From Diphasiastrum complanatum (Eukaryota; Streptophyta; Lycopodiopsida; Lycopodiales; Lycopodiaceae): a stretch of 64,000 nt of DNA. Within the stretch, counting starts at the first letter, position 1, and every line of letters begins with the position of its first letter. This document shows positions 10,314 through 22,215 of the stretch, piece by piece. The notes below the pieces were generated by a model that saw nothing but the letters and a program-made list of their open reading frames with translations, was not told the origin of the DNA and did no database searches. The stretch spans positions 9,670,746 through 9,734,745 of the forward strand of contig CM055098.1 of assembly GCA_029204225.1 (NCBI GenBank). Direction: 5' to 3'. A program made the position numbers and the translations under genes.

Positions 10314-11336
10314 TTGTCTTTTCCTCTTCCATCTCCTCATCATCAATTCTCTCATAGACATTTCAAAAACTACATCTCACAATCTCTCTCTTGTACATCA
10401 CCACACCACTCCATATCACCTTCATCTTGCACACAGCAGGCCATGGCAATTTATGAGCAGCTTGCCCAAATCTCGATGCTTTCCATAGAAACTCTCAAGG
10501 GCTACACTGCACGATTTGCCAAGATGGCGGGAGATTGGAATTCCGGTCTTCCTAGTCACCACAAAATGGCATTTTTCTATGTCGGATTACCACACGAGAT
10601 CAAGATTGGTATGTCACCCTTTACATCATATACCAGTCCAAACGAACTCTGTAAGGCAGCTACTATTGCAGAAGCACAGATCTCTCACACACCATCACTT
10701 CCCATATCCAACATTCAAATAATCAGGGATGATAGAGCATCTAATCCACAAGATGCCACAGACAATGCTAGCCAAAGTACTAGCAACACGGACAATCAGA
10801 TGCAAGTTGTCAGTGACACAGATGAGATGTGCAGTCAATCTAATTATCTCCCAGAACCACAAATTGTCAATCGGAAGATCCGACCATTGGACCAGTGCCA
10901 TTATTGTTTTGGAAAACATCCAACACCTCAATGTCCAGTTCGGAATCCGAGATTACGAAATCAATCCAATAAGGGAATTCTGGAGATTGGAAATCAATCA
11001 ACAAAATCCTCATCTATGCCATCTAGCTTGCCATCAGATCGCTCCTCCAAAGAAAATGGATCGGTCTCAGGACTTTTAGAATTTTCTCTAGCGGCTAGAC
11101 AAGATTCGGTGGAAGTATTGGTTATATCAGCGAGCGGATCATCCCAGGCAGAGGAAGTTCAAACTGGCTCACCACTATATTTTGTGGAAGGGATCAAAGG
11201 AGACCTGATACCGGTGTACGTGCATCAACTGAGAGGTGACAGAATCTTACACACGGTATGGTGTTTCGGATGTGGAGGTAAACATCGTGGATCAGAATGT
11301 CCACACCAAAATGATTTGTTCTCCTTTTATCCTTAG
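10314..11336 (+). CDS. Gag-like protein with zinc knuckles
   Basis: 340 residues. The N-terminal part is low-complexity; the gag capsid-like region starts around the Met at 10443 (SIETLKGYTARFAKMAG... HHKMAFFYVGLPHEI), matching the retrotransposon gag pattern. Two zinc knuckles follow: CHYCFGKHPTPQC and CFGCGGKHRGSEC. Both have CX2CX3HX4C spacing, one residue shorter than the usual CX2CX4HX4C. After the TAG at 11334-11336 the same frame continues with CEQCSINHPCRDC, a third Cys/His cluster, so the stop may be a nonsense mutation. The true start is uncertain (10314 or 10443). It is probably the packaging protein of the element. Confidence 0.7.
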   Translation: MSFPLPSPHHQFSHRHFKNYISQSLSCTSPHHSISPSSCTQQAMAIYEQLAQISMLSIETLKGYTARFAKMAGDWNSGLPSHHKMAFFYVGLPHEIKIGMSPFTSYTSPNELCKAATIAEAQISHTPSLPISNIQIIRDDRASNPQDATDNASQSTSNTDNQMQVVSDTDEMCSQSNYLPEPQIVNRKIRPLDQCHYCFGKHPTPQCPVRNPRLRNQSNKGILEIGNQSTKSSSMPSSLPSDRSSKENGSVSGLLEFSLAARQDSVEVLVISASGSSQAEEVQTGSPLYFVEGIKGDLIPVYVHQLRGDRILHTVWCFGCGGKHRGSECPHQNDLFSFYP

Positions 11337-11487
11337 TGTGAACAATGCAGCATCAATCACCCATGTCGTGATTGTCCACTAAGAGATCCAAGAAAAGCCG
11401 TTATGACTCCTACCTACTTGAATCGGCAACCTACATGACCATGCAAATCCACCAACCGAGAAGCTGCACTACAAATGCAAACTTCTA

Positions 11488-12280
11488 GTGCCACCTGGTT
11501 ACGAAGCAGATGGGGATGGAAGGAATGAGAGAAAGATCCTAAAACAAGTTGACACGGTCACACGTGAATCACCAACACCACAGAAGACAGAGTGGGTAAA
11601 CTCTAGCCAACCAGGGGTAGCGGAAGAAGTCAAAAAATTGGCAACAGATGCAATCCAGCAGATTTTACCAAGCCTCATTAAACAAATGTTGCAACAACTT
11701 CTAGTGGATGAATTACAAAGGGGCCTCATGTCAACCACGCAACTTGACCAGTCAATGCAACGATCCATCTGTACCACCTTCAAGAGAGCAGTACATTGAG
11801 AAAGAAAAGACTAAGGTGGGAGATTGTCCTTTGATTTCAATGCCAATCATAAGCAAGATCCAACCACAGTCGGAATGTTTCACTCAACATCTGGCCACCA
11901 CAAAGCTACATCAGGACATCACATTGCTTAGACGGCCAAATCCAGGGAATCCAAGCCCCAAATGGCCAATTGCACAGCAAGAACCAGAACCTACAATGAC
12001 AAAGCCTTGTCCTAAATCTATGATATTGACTGTTGAGAAAAGTGGTCAGGTTATGGCATACCATGAATACTTGGACAGACAAGAGCATCAAGCAAGCACG
12101 TCATATCCACATTATGATTTGGGGGAGTCCATGACATTGGGACTAGTTGCGCCGATCTATGAGGATCCCTTATATCAGCAAGATTTATCTTGGGATCCTC
12201 CGATGGCATATCTCGACTACCCAATTGTCAATGAACAAGGTTATGCGGAATGGCCACCAGACCCTTATGGGTATTATTGA
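11488..12280 (+). pseudogene. Downstream gag-like reading frames of the gag-only element (frame-shifted)
   Basis: Two overlapping open stretches, 11488-11799 and 11708-12280, look like one protein interrupted by a frame change. The first has a helical region AIQQILPSLIKQMLQQLL. The second ends in an acidic, aromatic and proline-rich tail (PPDPYGYY). No pol motifs were seen. It may originally have been continuous with the upstream gag. Confidence 0.5.
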
Positions 12281-12483
12281 AAATCTGGCAAGTCCAAGTT
12301 TTTGTTGATCGCCATCATCCAATAAAGCCTCAGATTTTACGTAAGCGAATTTTATCCACGCATTTCCTGAAGCACCCATGTCCCAGCAATAAAAAAAAAA
12401 AGAAAAAAAAACGACAACAGCGTCCCTTCACGACAGTTGCTGCCTAGTGCCGAGGGACCGGCACTACTTTGGGTCGTGGACCC

Positions 12484-12949
12484 TGTTGTGGGTATTTCCT
12501 ATACATAAATAAATAAGTGGGTCCCACCACTTAAAGTGCTATTGGCCAAACCTTACCTAGTGGGCCCCGCCACAGTACATTGTACAGTTAGAATAAAAAA
12601 GTTTGAGAGCACTAGCGTCCTGCTTGTGTAAGCCCAACCCAATGAGCACGCAAAATGGTTAGGTAGAACTTGAATAAAAAACTTGGGGCCTTAGTTAGAA
12701 TAATTTAATTAAAAGGCCCAAAGTCAAGTTCATAAGGTTCTAAGTTAAAAAGGGAATCTCTCAAACTCACATGAATCATGTGAGTTTGGTCCTTTTCCTA
12801 ATGAACCATTAGATTGAAGTTCAATTAGTTTGAAGGGCTAGGATGCCATTGTAAATAGGCCAATGAGAGCCAAGATGGCCCTCCCTCCTCAACTATATAA
12901 GGAGACCATTTTCCATTGCAATCATCTCCATTTTTCTCAATAAAGCTCT

Positions 12950-13024
<75 letters not shown>

Positions 13025-13115
13025 AGGTTGATTGGTGCATAGCTATGGGTAGGCTCTCAACCCCCCATAGCCCCAACCATCCTTGGTGAACTCTCTTCTC
13101 CCTTTCTCTCTTTCT

Positions 13116-13189
<74 letters not shown>

Positions 13190-13200
13190 CTCTCTCTAAG

Positions 13201-13238
<38 letters not shown>

Positions 13239-13349
13239 ATCTCTCCTTCTATCTCTCTACCTCTCTCTATCTTCCTTCTCTCTCTCTTGCTATGCAGGTG
13301 TGCACGGGCGGCTCCCAGTGAATGGACCCCTATACTACGATCGACTACA
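12484..13349 (+). repeat. 3' LTR of the gag-only element
   Basis: 866 bp against 607 bp in the 5' LTR. The extra length comes from two (CT)n expansions and a unique segment at about 13022-13110. It has the same TG...CA ends and is followed by ACCAA. Confidence 0.9.
12953..13184. repeat. (CT)n microsatellites inside the 3' LTR
   Basis: Two long pure CT runs (about 12953-13022 and 13117-13183) are separated by a non-repetitive segment. The 5' LTR has only a short run at the same place. Confidence 0.9.
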
Positions 13350-13354
13350 ACCAA

Positions 13355-14656
13355 TGTTAGATCTTCTCCTTTATAGATCAATCCATAGTCTAAGGTAGAA
13401 GATACATATCTCAAGATTCTTTTTGTCAACTTCCAATGCCAAATCTTTGTATCCTGCATGAATTGGCTTAATTTATGCACACTAAAGCTTAAATCTGTCC
13501 TAGTCACAGTTAACCAAATGAGGGAGCCAATAAGACTCCTATAAAGAGTGATGTCCACAAAGGATCTTTCATCTTCTTTATAGGGACTTTTACAATATGC
13601 TCCATTGGAGTATCTATGATTTGAAGTTTCTTAAGCATGGAAAGAGCATATCTACTTTGACTTATGAAAGCATGATCTTTCAATAAATCAATTTCTATGC
13701 CTAAGATGTAGTGAAGAATTCCTAGATCTTGCATTCTAAATTCACTACCAAGTGCACATTTTGTTTTCTCGACTAGCTCCAAATCATTTCCACTAAGAAT
13801 TATATCATCTACATAGATAAGAAGAATAACTAAAGAGTTATTTACAAATTTAATATACAATGATGGATCATAATCACTAAGATGAAATTCGAGTGATATA
13901 AGAAAAGAGTTGAGCCTTGCATACGGGCCTTGGTGCTTGTTTTAGTCCATAAAAACTTTTGAACAAAAGACAAACTTTTGCTTCTTCACCAACTTTCACA
14001 AATCCAGGTGGTTGCTCCATGTAGATCTCCTCCTCAAGGTAACCATTGGGGAAAGCATTAGATATATCTACTTAAAGCATCCTCCAATTGTGATAACATG
14101 CAAGTGAAATGAGAATTTTTATAGTTACCATTTTTGCAACAAGTGCAAAAGTGTCTTCATAATCAGGACCTTTTACTTGAGAATATCCTTTGGCACAAAG
14201 TCTTGCTTTGAATTTGTTGATGGATCCATCAGTGTTGTATTTGATCCTGAACACCCACTTGCATCCAATGACATGCATGTTGGTAGGTGGATTGACAAGC
14301 TCCCATGTATGGTTTGACATCAAGGCCTCATACTTGAGGGTCATTGCTTCAACCCATTCTTTGTATTGAAGTGCTTCTTGGATATCTCTTGGCTCTTCAT
14401 GTGAGATGAAGAATGCATGATAGGAAGTGCCTCCTACATCCTCCACTTGCTTTCCTTTCTCCACATATGTGAGCCTACTTGGATCAGATCTTTCTCTTGT
14501 GGATATTTTAGGTGTATGTTCTTGAGGTTGCTCCTCCTCAAGCCTCGGCCCCAACACATCTTGAACAACATCAAGATTGATAATGGTAGATCCTGCATGA
14601 GACTCCTTGATCTTTGCCTCATCCAAGTTATACTTCTGATCTTCATGGAAGATCAC
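13355..14656 (-). pseudogene. Copia reverse transcriptase and start of RNase H
   Basis: Minus-strand pieces give EWVEAMTLKYEALMSNHTWELV, GCKWVFRIKYN, LCAKGYSQVKGPDYEDTFA, then YGLKQAP (about 13940-13960), the catalytic YVDD motif in LIYVDDIILSGND (about 13790-13830), and the PYRSLIGSL-type RNase H entry as LYRSLIGSLIWLTVTRTDL. Frames change near 13520, 13865 and 14070, so the gene is dead. Confidence 0.85.
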
Positions 14657-15001
14657 ATCTCTACTTACAACATTCTTGTTAGTAGAGAGAACATAAACTT
14701 TATATGCTTTCTTAGAAGATCCATATCCAACAAAAATGCCTTTAGAACTACTAGGATCATCCTATTTCCTAGTTTCTAAAGGAACATGCACATAACATAA
14801 ACAACCAAAGATCCTAAGATGATCTACCTTAGGCTTTTCTTTGTACAACATTTCATATGGTGTTCTTCCTTCTATTGCAAGATTAGGAAGCCTATTACAA
14901 AGATAATTTGCACATGCAACTGCTTCTCCCAAAAATTCCTGTTGTACTTCAACTCCAGTCACTATGTCCATTACATCTTGTAGAACCAATAAAGATTTCA
15001 T
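14657..15001 (-). pseudogene. Copia integrase, C-terminal part
   Basis: Reads EAVACANYLCNRLPNLAIEGRTPYEMLYKEKP..HLRIFGCLCYVHVP, the standard end of the copia integrase core, then, after a frame change, SKGIFVGYGSSKKAYKVY and NVVSRDVIFHED. The catalytic part is missing. Confidence 0.8.
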
Positions 15002-15010
15002 TCTTATCTT

Positions 15011-16820
15011 CCATATAGCATAGTTGGAAGATGTTAATCTCTCACCATGCTCCTAGAAATGTGTATGACATTTTCTCTTTGAGAGATTCTAGTAATAAAA
15101 AAATACGGAATTGAATTTGTTGCTACTCTTCTCAATCTAGGATCTAACTTGAAATGTTAATCCAACCTATTGAAAACTTGCAACAAGTATGTGAGATCTA
15201 GCTCACAACACAAAATCAATCAACTTGAATCTAGATCTGGCTTCTATCAAAGGATGAAGCACTAACAAGAATGATGTCACTTTCTACCTCAAGCTTCAAA
15301 AGATGAAAACACTCTAGGATATTCACATTTTGCGTGAAATGATGTGACTATGACATCTAAAACTTGTCTTCCAATTCTATCTTTGATTGAGGCTAAAAGC
15401 ATGTTTTGGTGGTACTAAAAAAGAACCCATTTTCCATAGTACCTTTTGGTAGTATATGTCCATCTTTGTGGATTTTATTACTCATAATTTATATTTCTAA
15501 TACAATACTTATGGTAGTACATCACTTTTTTGAGCAAGTGATAGGTCCCACGAGTTAATGCAATGAAGGCGTCCTTGACAATCATCGGCATACTAATCGC
15601 ATGGGCCTACTAGTCATGGGCCTACTTTATCTAATTTGAATTTGCATAATAAATGCTTTGTCCTCCAAATGATCAATTCAATGCTATCCTTGATTTCTGC
15701 TATCAGTGAATATATCATTGCTTTCTGCTATGATCAGTTCACGTTGCTATCTTGCTTTCTGATATCTTGCTTTCTGCTACGATTGCTTTTTGTTATCAGT
15801 TCATTCCAATTTGCTTTCTTGCTTTCTTGCCTTTTTTTTCGGTTCATTGCTATTGTTCCTTTCTGCTCTCACAACATTTCTATTGTTGCTTTCTGCTATT
15901 GTTGCTTTCTGTTGTCGTTGCTTTCTCAATCATCTAAGATTGACTCCTGAACCTCCATCTATCATGACTGTCTCTTGATCAAACTGTTTATGCTGCATCG
16001 GCAATGTGATATTCCGTTGTTCATTCTCCCAAGTTGCCCTACATTGAGTACTTGATTTGAATCTTCTAATTCAACACAAAATAGTGGTTCTTGTTGGACT
16101 ATTGGTTTTGATTTGGTCCACCATTCGGCCAACACGTCTTTAGCTTGTGGCACCAATTTAAAAAATTCTCCCAATATAATATTCATCTTGCTAGATAGAA
16201 TATTCACTACTAGCTTTGTTTGCGGTGCTTCAAGTTCTATCATCTTGAATGGTTCTTCACGATGATGTAACTGAGTGTTGACATCTATTCATTGTTGTGT
16301 TCTTCCCAAAGGATCTTGGATATCCATTGGTGGTTCTGGTGTTGACCTTCAAAGTTGTTTTCCAAATGAAAAATATTTGTCACGATGTATGGTAAGATGA
16401 CCCTAATATCTATCCGTGGATGACCCAATCCAATAAAACAACTAAAGTAGAGGACATTGTTGGAACTGGACATCATATGACTCTCCCATGCAAATGTTTT
16501 AAACTAATAGAAATAGTTTATAGGTTTATAGATCATAGTTGCCCTAATAGAGGTAAGCCACATAAAATTTTAATATAGATAATTGGAAGATCTTCATAAA
16601 ACAATTAGATTCCAGGGTTTTGCTTCTTCTTTTTTAAATCTCATTCAACACGTACTCTATCTTCAAATTTAATATTGTATGATATATGCCTTCTCAAGTG
16701 GGGGCTAAAGTGTTATGCCTATTTGGTTGTGTGGAGATGTACTACTATGTGTATTAACTTTCAAGGCTTCGTGATGTTCATGATCTATCATGTGAGTTAA
16801 TTTTGGAAGGATTATCTGGG
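15011..16820. other. No gene recognised
   Basis: About 1.8 kb. 15640-15950 is a T-rich stretch with repeated TTTCTGCTAT(C/T) and TTGCTTTCTG phrases. A minus-strand open stretch at 15962-16243 has no recognisable domain. Confidence 0.5.
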
Positions 16821-16827
16821 TGGCCCT

Positions 16828-18838
16828 ATGAGTACTCCCTCTCTGGGTTCAGCACTATATTTTATCACTTTTATCGATGATTATTTGAGATTTACCAGCA
16901 TTATGTTCATTAAGAACAAGTCTGAGACATTCAACTGTTTCAAGGATTTCAAACAATTTGCTGAGACATAGATTGGTCGACGACTCAAGACCCTACGTAC
17001 AGACAGTGGTGGAGAGTTTCTGTCAGACGAAATGTTCGACTATCTAGCATCATGGCATTCATCATTAGTTCACCACCAGCTACACACCATAGCAGAATGG
17101 AGTAGCCGAAAGGAAGAACTGAACATTACTCAATGCAGCATGATCAATGATGTCAAAAGCTCAGCTCACCAAAAATTTTTGGTTGAAGCTGTTTCAACAA
17201 CTTGCTATCTACAGAACTATTCGAGTACCAAAGTAGTCGACTTAAAGACTTTCTTCAAAGCTTTCTATGGCTACAAATCGAGTCTAAGACACTTTTGAGT
17301 GTTTGGCTGTTTTTGTTATGTACAGATTGCCTCTGATCTGAGAAAGAAGCTTGACCTTGTCATCTATAGGAGTATCGTCATTAAATATTGGCCTATCGAA
17401 TCTACGATGTCGAGTCGAGTCGTATCTCATTAGTCGAGATGTCGTCTTCCTCAAAGACAGATTCTTCAACTTCAAGCAGAAGCAACCAATGCAAGAGTTC
17501 GTTCCAACGACTCCCATCACCAGCGACAAGCCTCGACCTACGACTGTTCTGACAAACATTGAAGATACCCATATTGCACAACGAGGAGCATCATCAGCTT
17601 AGCAACCAACTATTGTTCGAAGATTTGCTCGACATCGACAAGAACCTGATCATTTTATCCCTCAGGCATTCATCAGCAATGATGAACCTACCTCAGTAGC
17701 AGAAGCATTGTCGAGTTCGAATACAAATAATTGGCATTCTACCATGCAGGCTGAGTACAATTCATTGATGAAGAACAAGACCTGGCATCTTGTTGAAGCT
17801 CCTCCTGATGCAAAAATCATCGATACTTAGTGGATCTTCAAGTTGAAGCTCAATCCAGATGGTTCAACAACCAAATGGAAGGCTCGATTTGTCATCAAGG
17901 GGTATGAACAAACCTACGGGATTGACTACACGGAGATGTACAGTCCATTCATAAAACTTCAGTCAATTTGATCTTTATGCGCTATCGCAGTTGCCGAAGA
18001 TCTGGAAGTCCACACATGGATGTTCAGACAACTTTTTTGAACGAATATATACAAGAAGACATAGACATCTACATCTAGCAACCTAAATGTTATGTCCTTC
18101 AAGGCCAAGAACATAAGGTATGTAAGCTGAAAAGAGCTCTCTACGGACTAAAGCAAGCTCCAAGGGCCTGGTTTGATAGAATCAATCGATTATTATTGCA
18201 GCACGACTTCATTCCTAACTTTGCTGACTCTAATGTTTATGTCAAATATAGAGGCTCAAGCTATGTCCTAATAGCTCAATATGTTGATGACTCTCTGATC
18301 ATCAGCAATTCGAATCAGTTGCTTCATGAGACAAAGTCATTTTTGTCGAAGGCATTCGAAATGACCGATTCAGGCCCTGTGCAATACCTTCTGGAAATCG
18401 AAATAACTAGAGACAACATAAACATAAGTATCATGATAAGCCAAGAAAGGTATCTAACCAGTTTACTCTACAGGTATGGCATGAAAAACTGCAAGTCAAT
18501 GGACCTAGAATTTAAACTGTCAAAGGATATGTGCCCAACAACTGATGTAGAGAAGAAAGAGATGTGCAAATACCCCTATCAGTTGATAGTTGCGGATCGA
18601 TCATGTATGCCATGGTCTGCACTCGACCTGATCTAGCATTTATAGTCAGCACATTGTCACAGTTTATGTCAAATCCAAGCCTACCTCACTAGAAGGCTCT
18701 ACTTAGAGCACTAAGATACATTCAAGCCACTAAGCACTATGCTTTGTGTTATAATGAAAATACAGAGGATGCTTTGACATTACTTACTTATTTCGACTCT
18801 GATTGGGCTGGAAATGTGGATGAGCGACAAGAATACGA
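16828..18838 (+). mobile_element. Decayed plus-strand copia fragment (integrase to RNase H start)
   Basis: Pieces in order: integrase core (YFITFIDDYLRF... TLRTDSGGEFLSDE), integrase end, then reverse transcriptase with [20 protein letters not shown], the catalytic QYVDDSLII (about 18281-18300) and PTTDVEKKEMCKYPYQ, and the RNase H start YFDSDWAGNVDERQ. Frames change repeatedly. The copy ends at about 18838 against a non-coding repeat, and no LTRs are attached. Its protein is close to that of the copia element at 49.3-59.2 kb (for example the EMC-YP segment), so both may be one family. Confidence 0.85.
18196..18636 (+). pseudogene. Copia reverse transcriptase, palm and thumb part
   Basis: The longest intact stretch of the fragment: 146 residues from QHDFIPNFADSNVYVKY through the YVDD active site to CPTTDVEKKEMCKYPYQ. 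It opens directly after the [13 protein letters not shown] motif, which is in the same frame, and is followed by a frame change. Confidence 0.8.
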
Positions 18839-18844
18839 ATAATA

Positions 18845-19990
18845 ACTTGGTCAAAAAACATGATTTTTTGATGGTTTTTGGACTAATTTTGTGGTTTTTA
18901 AAAAAAAAACTCATGGCCAATACAATGCATGCATGTTTTCAAAGGTTTAATGATGTTGTCCTAAGGTTGTCATGAAGTTTGGTTAGGATTGGACACCATT
19001 AAGGGTCTCAAAAAGTTAAAAAAAAATGGTGTATTTTTGAGGATTTTTAAGCATGAATAACTCTCAAATGGTGGTCTGAACCTATTGGATATTGTTACAA
19101 GCATAAATATATGATGGATTGCCTTTTATTTGAGCCATCATGCATCCAATTTGGTTGTGTGAGGCTTAGGCACCATTATGTTAAAGTTTTGCTTGTTGGA
19201 AAGAGTCCAAAAATGCAATTTTTGCATGATCTAAGCTTATGATTGCTTGATGGACCTGATAGAAGCCTCTATGCATCTCTAATGAATCTTAGGAGAGTGA
19301 TTCTAACCTATTATTGGATGCTTATTGAGCTGGAGATGGATTTTTGATATTCCACCTTGAAAAGTGCCCCTTCTACCTATTTTTTGGACAATTACTGCTT
19401 GCACATGTGAAGCCTAGGTGGCTGGTGGCTGGTAGACCTACTCTCCCTCCGTACTATGCTTTACAATGACCAATTTGGTGTCCTGCAGAGAAAGTTATGG
19501 CTATCAAAAGTTTTGACAATTCATGTAACTCAATTTAGTGCTTTTCTGTGATTGAGAAAATATGGATAGACCTGTATGCATGATTGGATGCATGGTACAT
19601 GGGTGTTCAGTAGATTGATTAGAGAATTTTATGCATGATGTTATTTTTAGCAGTTCAAAAAGCTGATTTCTCAGTTTCTAGGCAATTTACGTAAACATTT
19701 GATTTTTTTTAGAAATCAATGCATGTCATGTTAGATGCATGCTGGATGTTTCAAAATCTTTTCGAAATGTGATGGTAACTGTGGAACTGCCAAGTTGATG
19801 CTTTAGATCGATTTCACAGTTTTGGTCCATATCGAACAGAATTTGAAAATCCCAGTTACGTAAAGTTTTGAAAGAACCATGGATGTTTAGGGTTTGTTCA
19901 AATGTTGGAAGTAAATCTATTTTATGCGGTGGCTAGATCTACTCATGGATGTAGTATAGTGGTAGACAAGTTGTCCACTGCCTAATATAT
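18845..19990 (+). repeat. Fragment of a non-coding LTR-element family (copy of 52085-52930)
   Basis: Parallel phrases, e.g. TCTCAAATGGTGGTCTGAACCT here against TCTCAATTGGGGGTCTGAACCT at about 52285, and GAGCCATCATGCATCCAATTTGG in both, show the same internal region as the non-coding element at 51065-55191. Large parts of the two copies align. No open reading frames. Confidence 0.75.
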
Positions 19991-20327
19991 ACATAAAGCT
20001 TACAAATGAAAAGGAAAAAGGAGAGCACCAAGGCTTCCCAACCGGTGCTCGGAACTAAACTTAAACTAAGGCTTGGCTAAGGCTTTCCCAACTAGCCAAG
20101 AAAATAACAATGGAATTGCGGCTAACTAAAAAAATAAGCAATACAAGCATGCCACAATAGAAATCCTATAAAAGGAGACAAGAAGAGGCCCGAGCACCTT
20201 TCCTCAAGCTATGCACCTTCAAAGGGAACGCAATGAAATAGAAAGATAATCTCAAGAGAGCAAATTAGCATAATCTCAAAGTGCTATCTACAAGGGAATT
20301 TCCTATCTTCTTATAGCAAGTAGGGCC

Positions 20328-21460
20328 TGTGAAGAATTTCAGATCAATTAAGATCTAAATCCATAAAATGATCTTGGGTTAGAAAGAGACAAATCACCAA
20401 TCTTGCCAATGTAGAAAAACCAACATCTACACTATGAATGAGATGCAAACTCTAATAGATCTTGATCAAACATCAATCAAAATATGAAATGAAGTTGTTG
20501 TCCGTACAAAAACAATAAGCTACTATATTTCACATGTGTGGATCTAAAAATAGCATTTAATGAACATTCTACACACAAAATTGCAAGATATCACAAGTAT
20601 AGTGCACCAATGGATAGTACAACCCAAGAGAACCATGTATAAGCATGAAATGAGATAGAAGAGAGAGAAATCTTATCTTTCCACGAGTTACATCCTTTTA
20701 TAACAGGTCTAAACCTAACTTCAAACTTTGGTTTCCCTCCATAATGAAAAACCCTACTATTATTGTGACTAGATTCAATGTCTCTACAACTCAAATCTCA
20801 ATCTACTAAAACTCGTGTAATATAGCTTCTCAAAATTTCCAAAAGTGTTTATTCAAATGATTTTACACTAATATAACTTTGAAAAGTCAAACTCTAAGTC
20901 TAAGATGAAATTGGCTTCAATTGCGATATAAACAAACGTAGCAAATTTGACTAAACTAGTTGAAATCTTTCACACCCTATCATAGACTTTGATAACACTC
21001 CAATTGCTATCCTATGATACATAAACAAGTCCTTTCCCAATGCTTTGGTGCAGATATCCGCTACACATTCCCTTGAAGAAACATGTTGAAGCTCCACCTC
21101 CTTTGCCATGACTTGTTCCCTCACAAAATGATATGCCACATCAATGTGCTTGACTTGCTCCTAGCATGAAAGATAGGATTGGTTGCCAACTTTTGGGCTG
21201 ATAGGTTGTCACAAAAGATGATTGGGCTCTCTGGAAAATCTAGCAAGTGAAGATCCTTGATCATCCTCTTGATCCATACCATCTCCTTTGTGCAATGTGT
21301 AAGTGCTTTGTACTCGGCCTCACTAGATGACAATGATATAGTGGCTTGTTTCTTTGACATCCATAATATAGCTCCATCACCTATGAAAATATAATAAGCA
21401 CTTATGGATTTCCTATGAATTTGATCTAGTAAAGTCCGAATCTGAAAATCCAAATAATTT
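20328..21460 (-). mobile_element. Copia 3' end: LTR plus RNase H remnant
   Basis: An LTR-like block (TGTGAAG...CTTTCACA, 20328-20974) is followed by the minus-strand end of copia RNase H. The first 250 bp of the LTR block match 55192-55432 and the 51054-51064 stub, so this defines an LTR family present twice in the window. Confidence 0.7.
20951..21453 (-). pseudogene. Copia RNase H, C-terminal part
   Basis: Reads SISAYYIFIGDGAILWMSKKQATISLSSSEAEYKAL (two pieces), DNLSAQKLATNPIFHARSK, and after a frame change MAYHFVREQVMAKEVELQHV..ADICTKAL. It is the closing segment of copia pol, dead by frameshift near 21130. Confidence 0.85.
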
Positions 21461-21479
21461 CCTGCAAAATAGATAGTGC

Positions 21480-22215
21480 TAATTTTAACAAAAACTGTTC
21501 ACTGTAAATCCTCACATTGAAAGTATCAAATAACCAAATTAAGTTCCAAAAGAAGCTATACTTCCAAATTAAGTACCATAAGTAGTTTTTTAAAATTTCA
21601 AGTAAGTACCAAAAGCAGCTAAAGTACCAAAAGTACTAAAATAAGAACCAAAAGCAGTTGATTACTACCATAATATCAAAAAAACCAAAAGTACCAAAAG
21701 CAGCAAAAAGTACCAAAAGTACTAAGTTAAGAACTAAAAGGAGCTGATTACTACCAAAACTACCAAAATCAGGAAAAGTACCAAAATTACTAAAGTACCA
21801 AAAGCAACTAATTACTACCACAATACCAGAAGTACCAAACTAAGTACCAAAAGCAACTAAAGCACCAAATTAATTAACAAAAGCAAATAAAGTACCAAGT
21901 TAAGTAAGTACCAAAATCAGCTAAAGTACCAAATTAAGAACCAAATACAGCCAAAGTACAAAATTAAGTACCAAAAGCAGCTAATTACTACCAGAACTAC
22001 CAAATTAAGTACCAAAAGTATCTAAAGTACTACTTAAGTACCAAAATCAACTAAAGTACCAAATTAAGTACCTAAAGCAACAAAGTACCAATTAAGTACC
22101 AAAATCAGCTAAAGTACCAAATAAAGGACCAAAAGCAGCTAATTTCTACCACAATATCAAAAGTACCAAACTAAGTACCAAAAGCAGCTAAAGTACCAAG
22201 TTAAGTATCTACAAT
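21480..22215. repeat. Degenerate minisatellite with core GTACCAAA
   Basis: About 730 bp in which AGTACCAAA(A/T)(G/T)CAGCTAA-like units, often joined by TTAAGTACC or TTACTACCA, recur dozens of times with irregular spacing. It sits between the copia remnant and the gypsy element. No reading frame survives across it. Confidence 0.8.

Larger units (their letters stand above)
7320..13349 (+). mobile_element. Non-autonomous gag-only LTR retrotransposon (TR-GAG-like), 6.03 kb
   Basis: The two LTRs both begin TGTTGTGGGTATTTCC and end ATCGACTACA, and the element is flanked by perfect 5-bp duplications ACCAA. A primer site TTGGCGCCGTTGCCGGGGA follows the 5' LTR; this site is typical of plant Ty3/gypsy (Tat/Athila-type) elements. 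The interior carries a polypyrimidine leader, gag-like reading frames with zinc knuckles, and no protease, reverse transcriptase, RNase H or integrase. It therefore must have moved with enzymes from elsewhere. The LTRs differ by scattered substitutions and by microsatellite length, so the insertion is not very recent. Confidence 0.9.
6836..15010 (-). mobile_element. Decayed Ty1/copia retrotransposon, split by a younger LTR element
   Basis: Minus-strand copia pol pieces read, from high to low coordinates, integrase end, reverse transcriptase and RNase H. They are split at 7319/13350 by the gag-only element. The flanks rejoin at the duplicated pentamer ACCAA (7315-7319 and 13350-13354). Gag, protease and the start of integrase are missing beyond about 15010, so this is a truncated copy with frameshifts. 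Confidence 0.85.

Noticed and set aside
21480-22215. CRISPR-like array
   Set aside because: Units are short, degenerate and irregularly spaced, with no constant repeat or spacer length, in a plant nuclear context.
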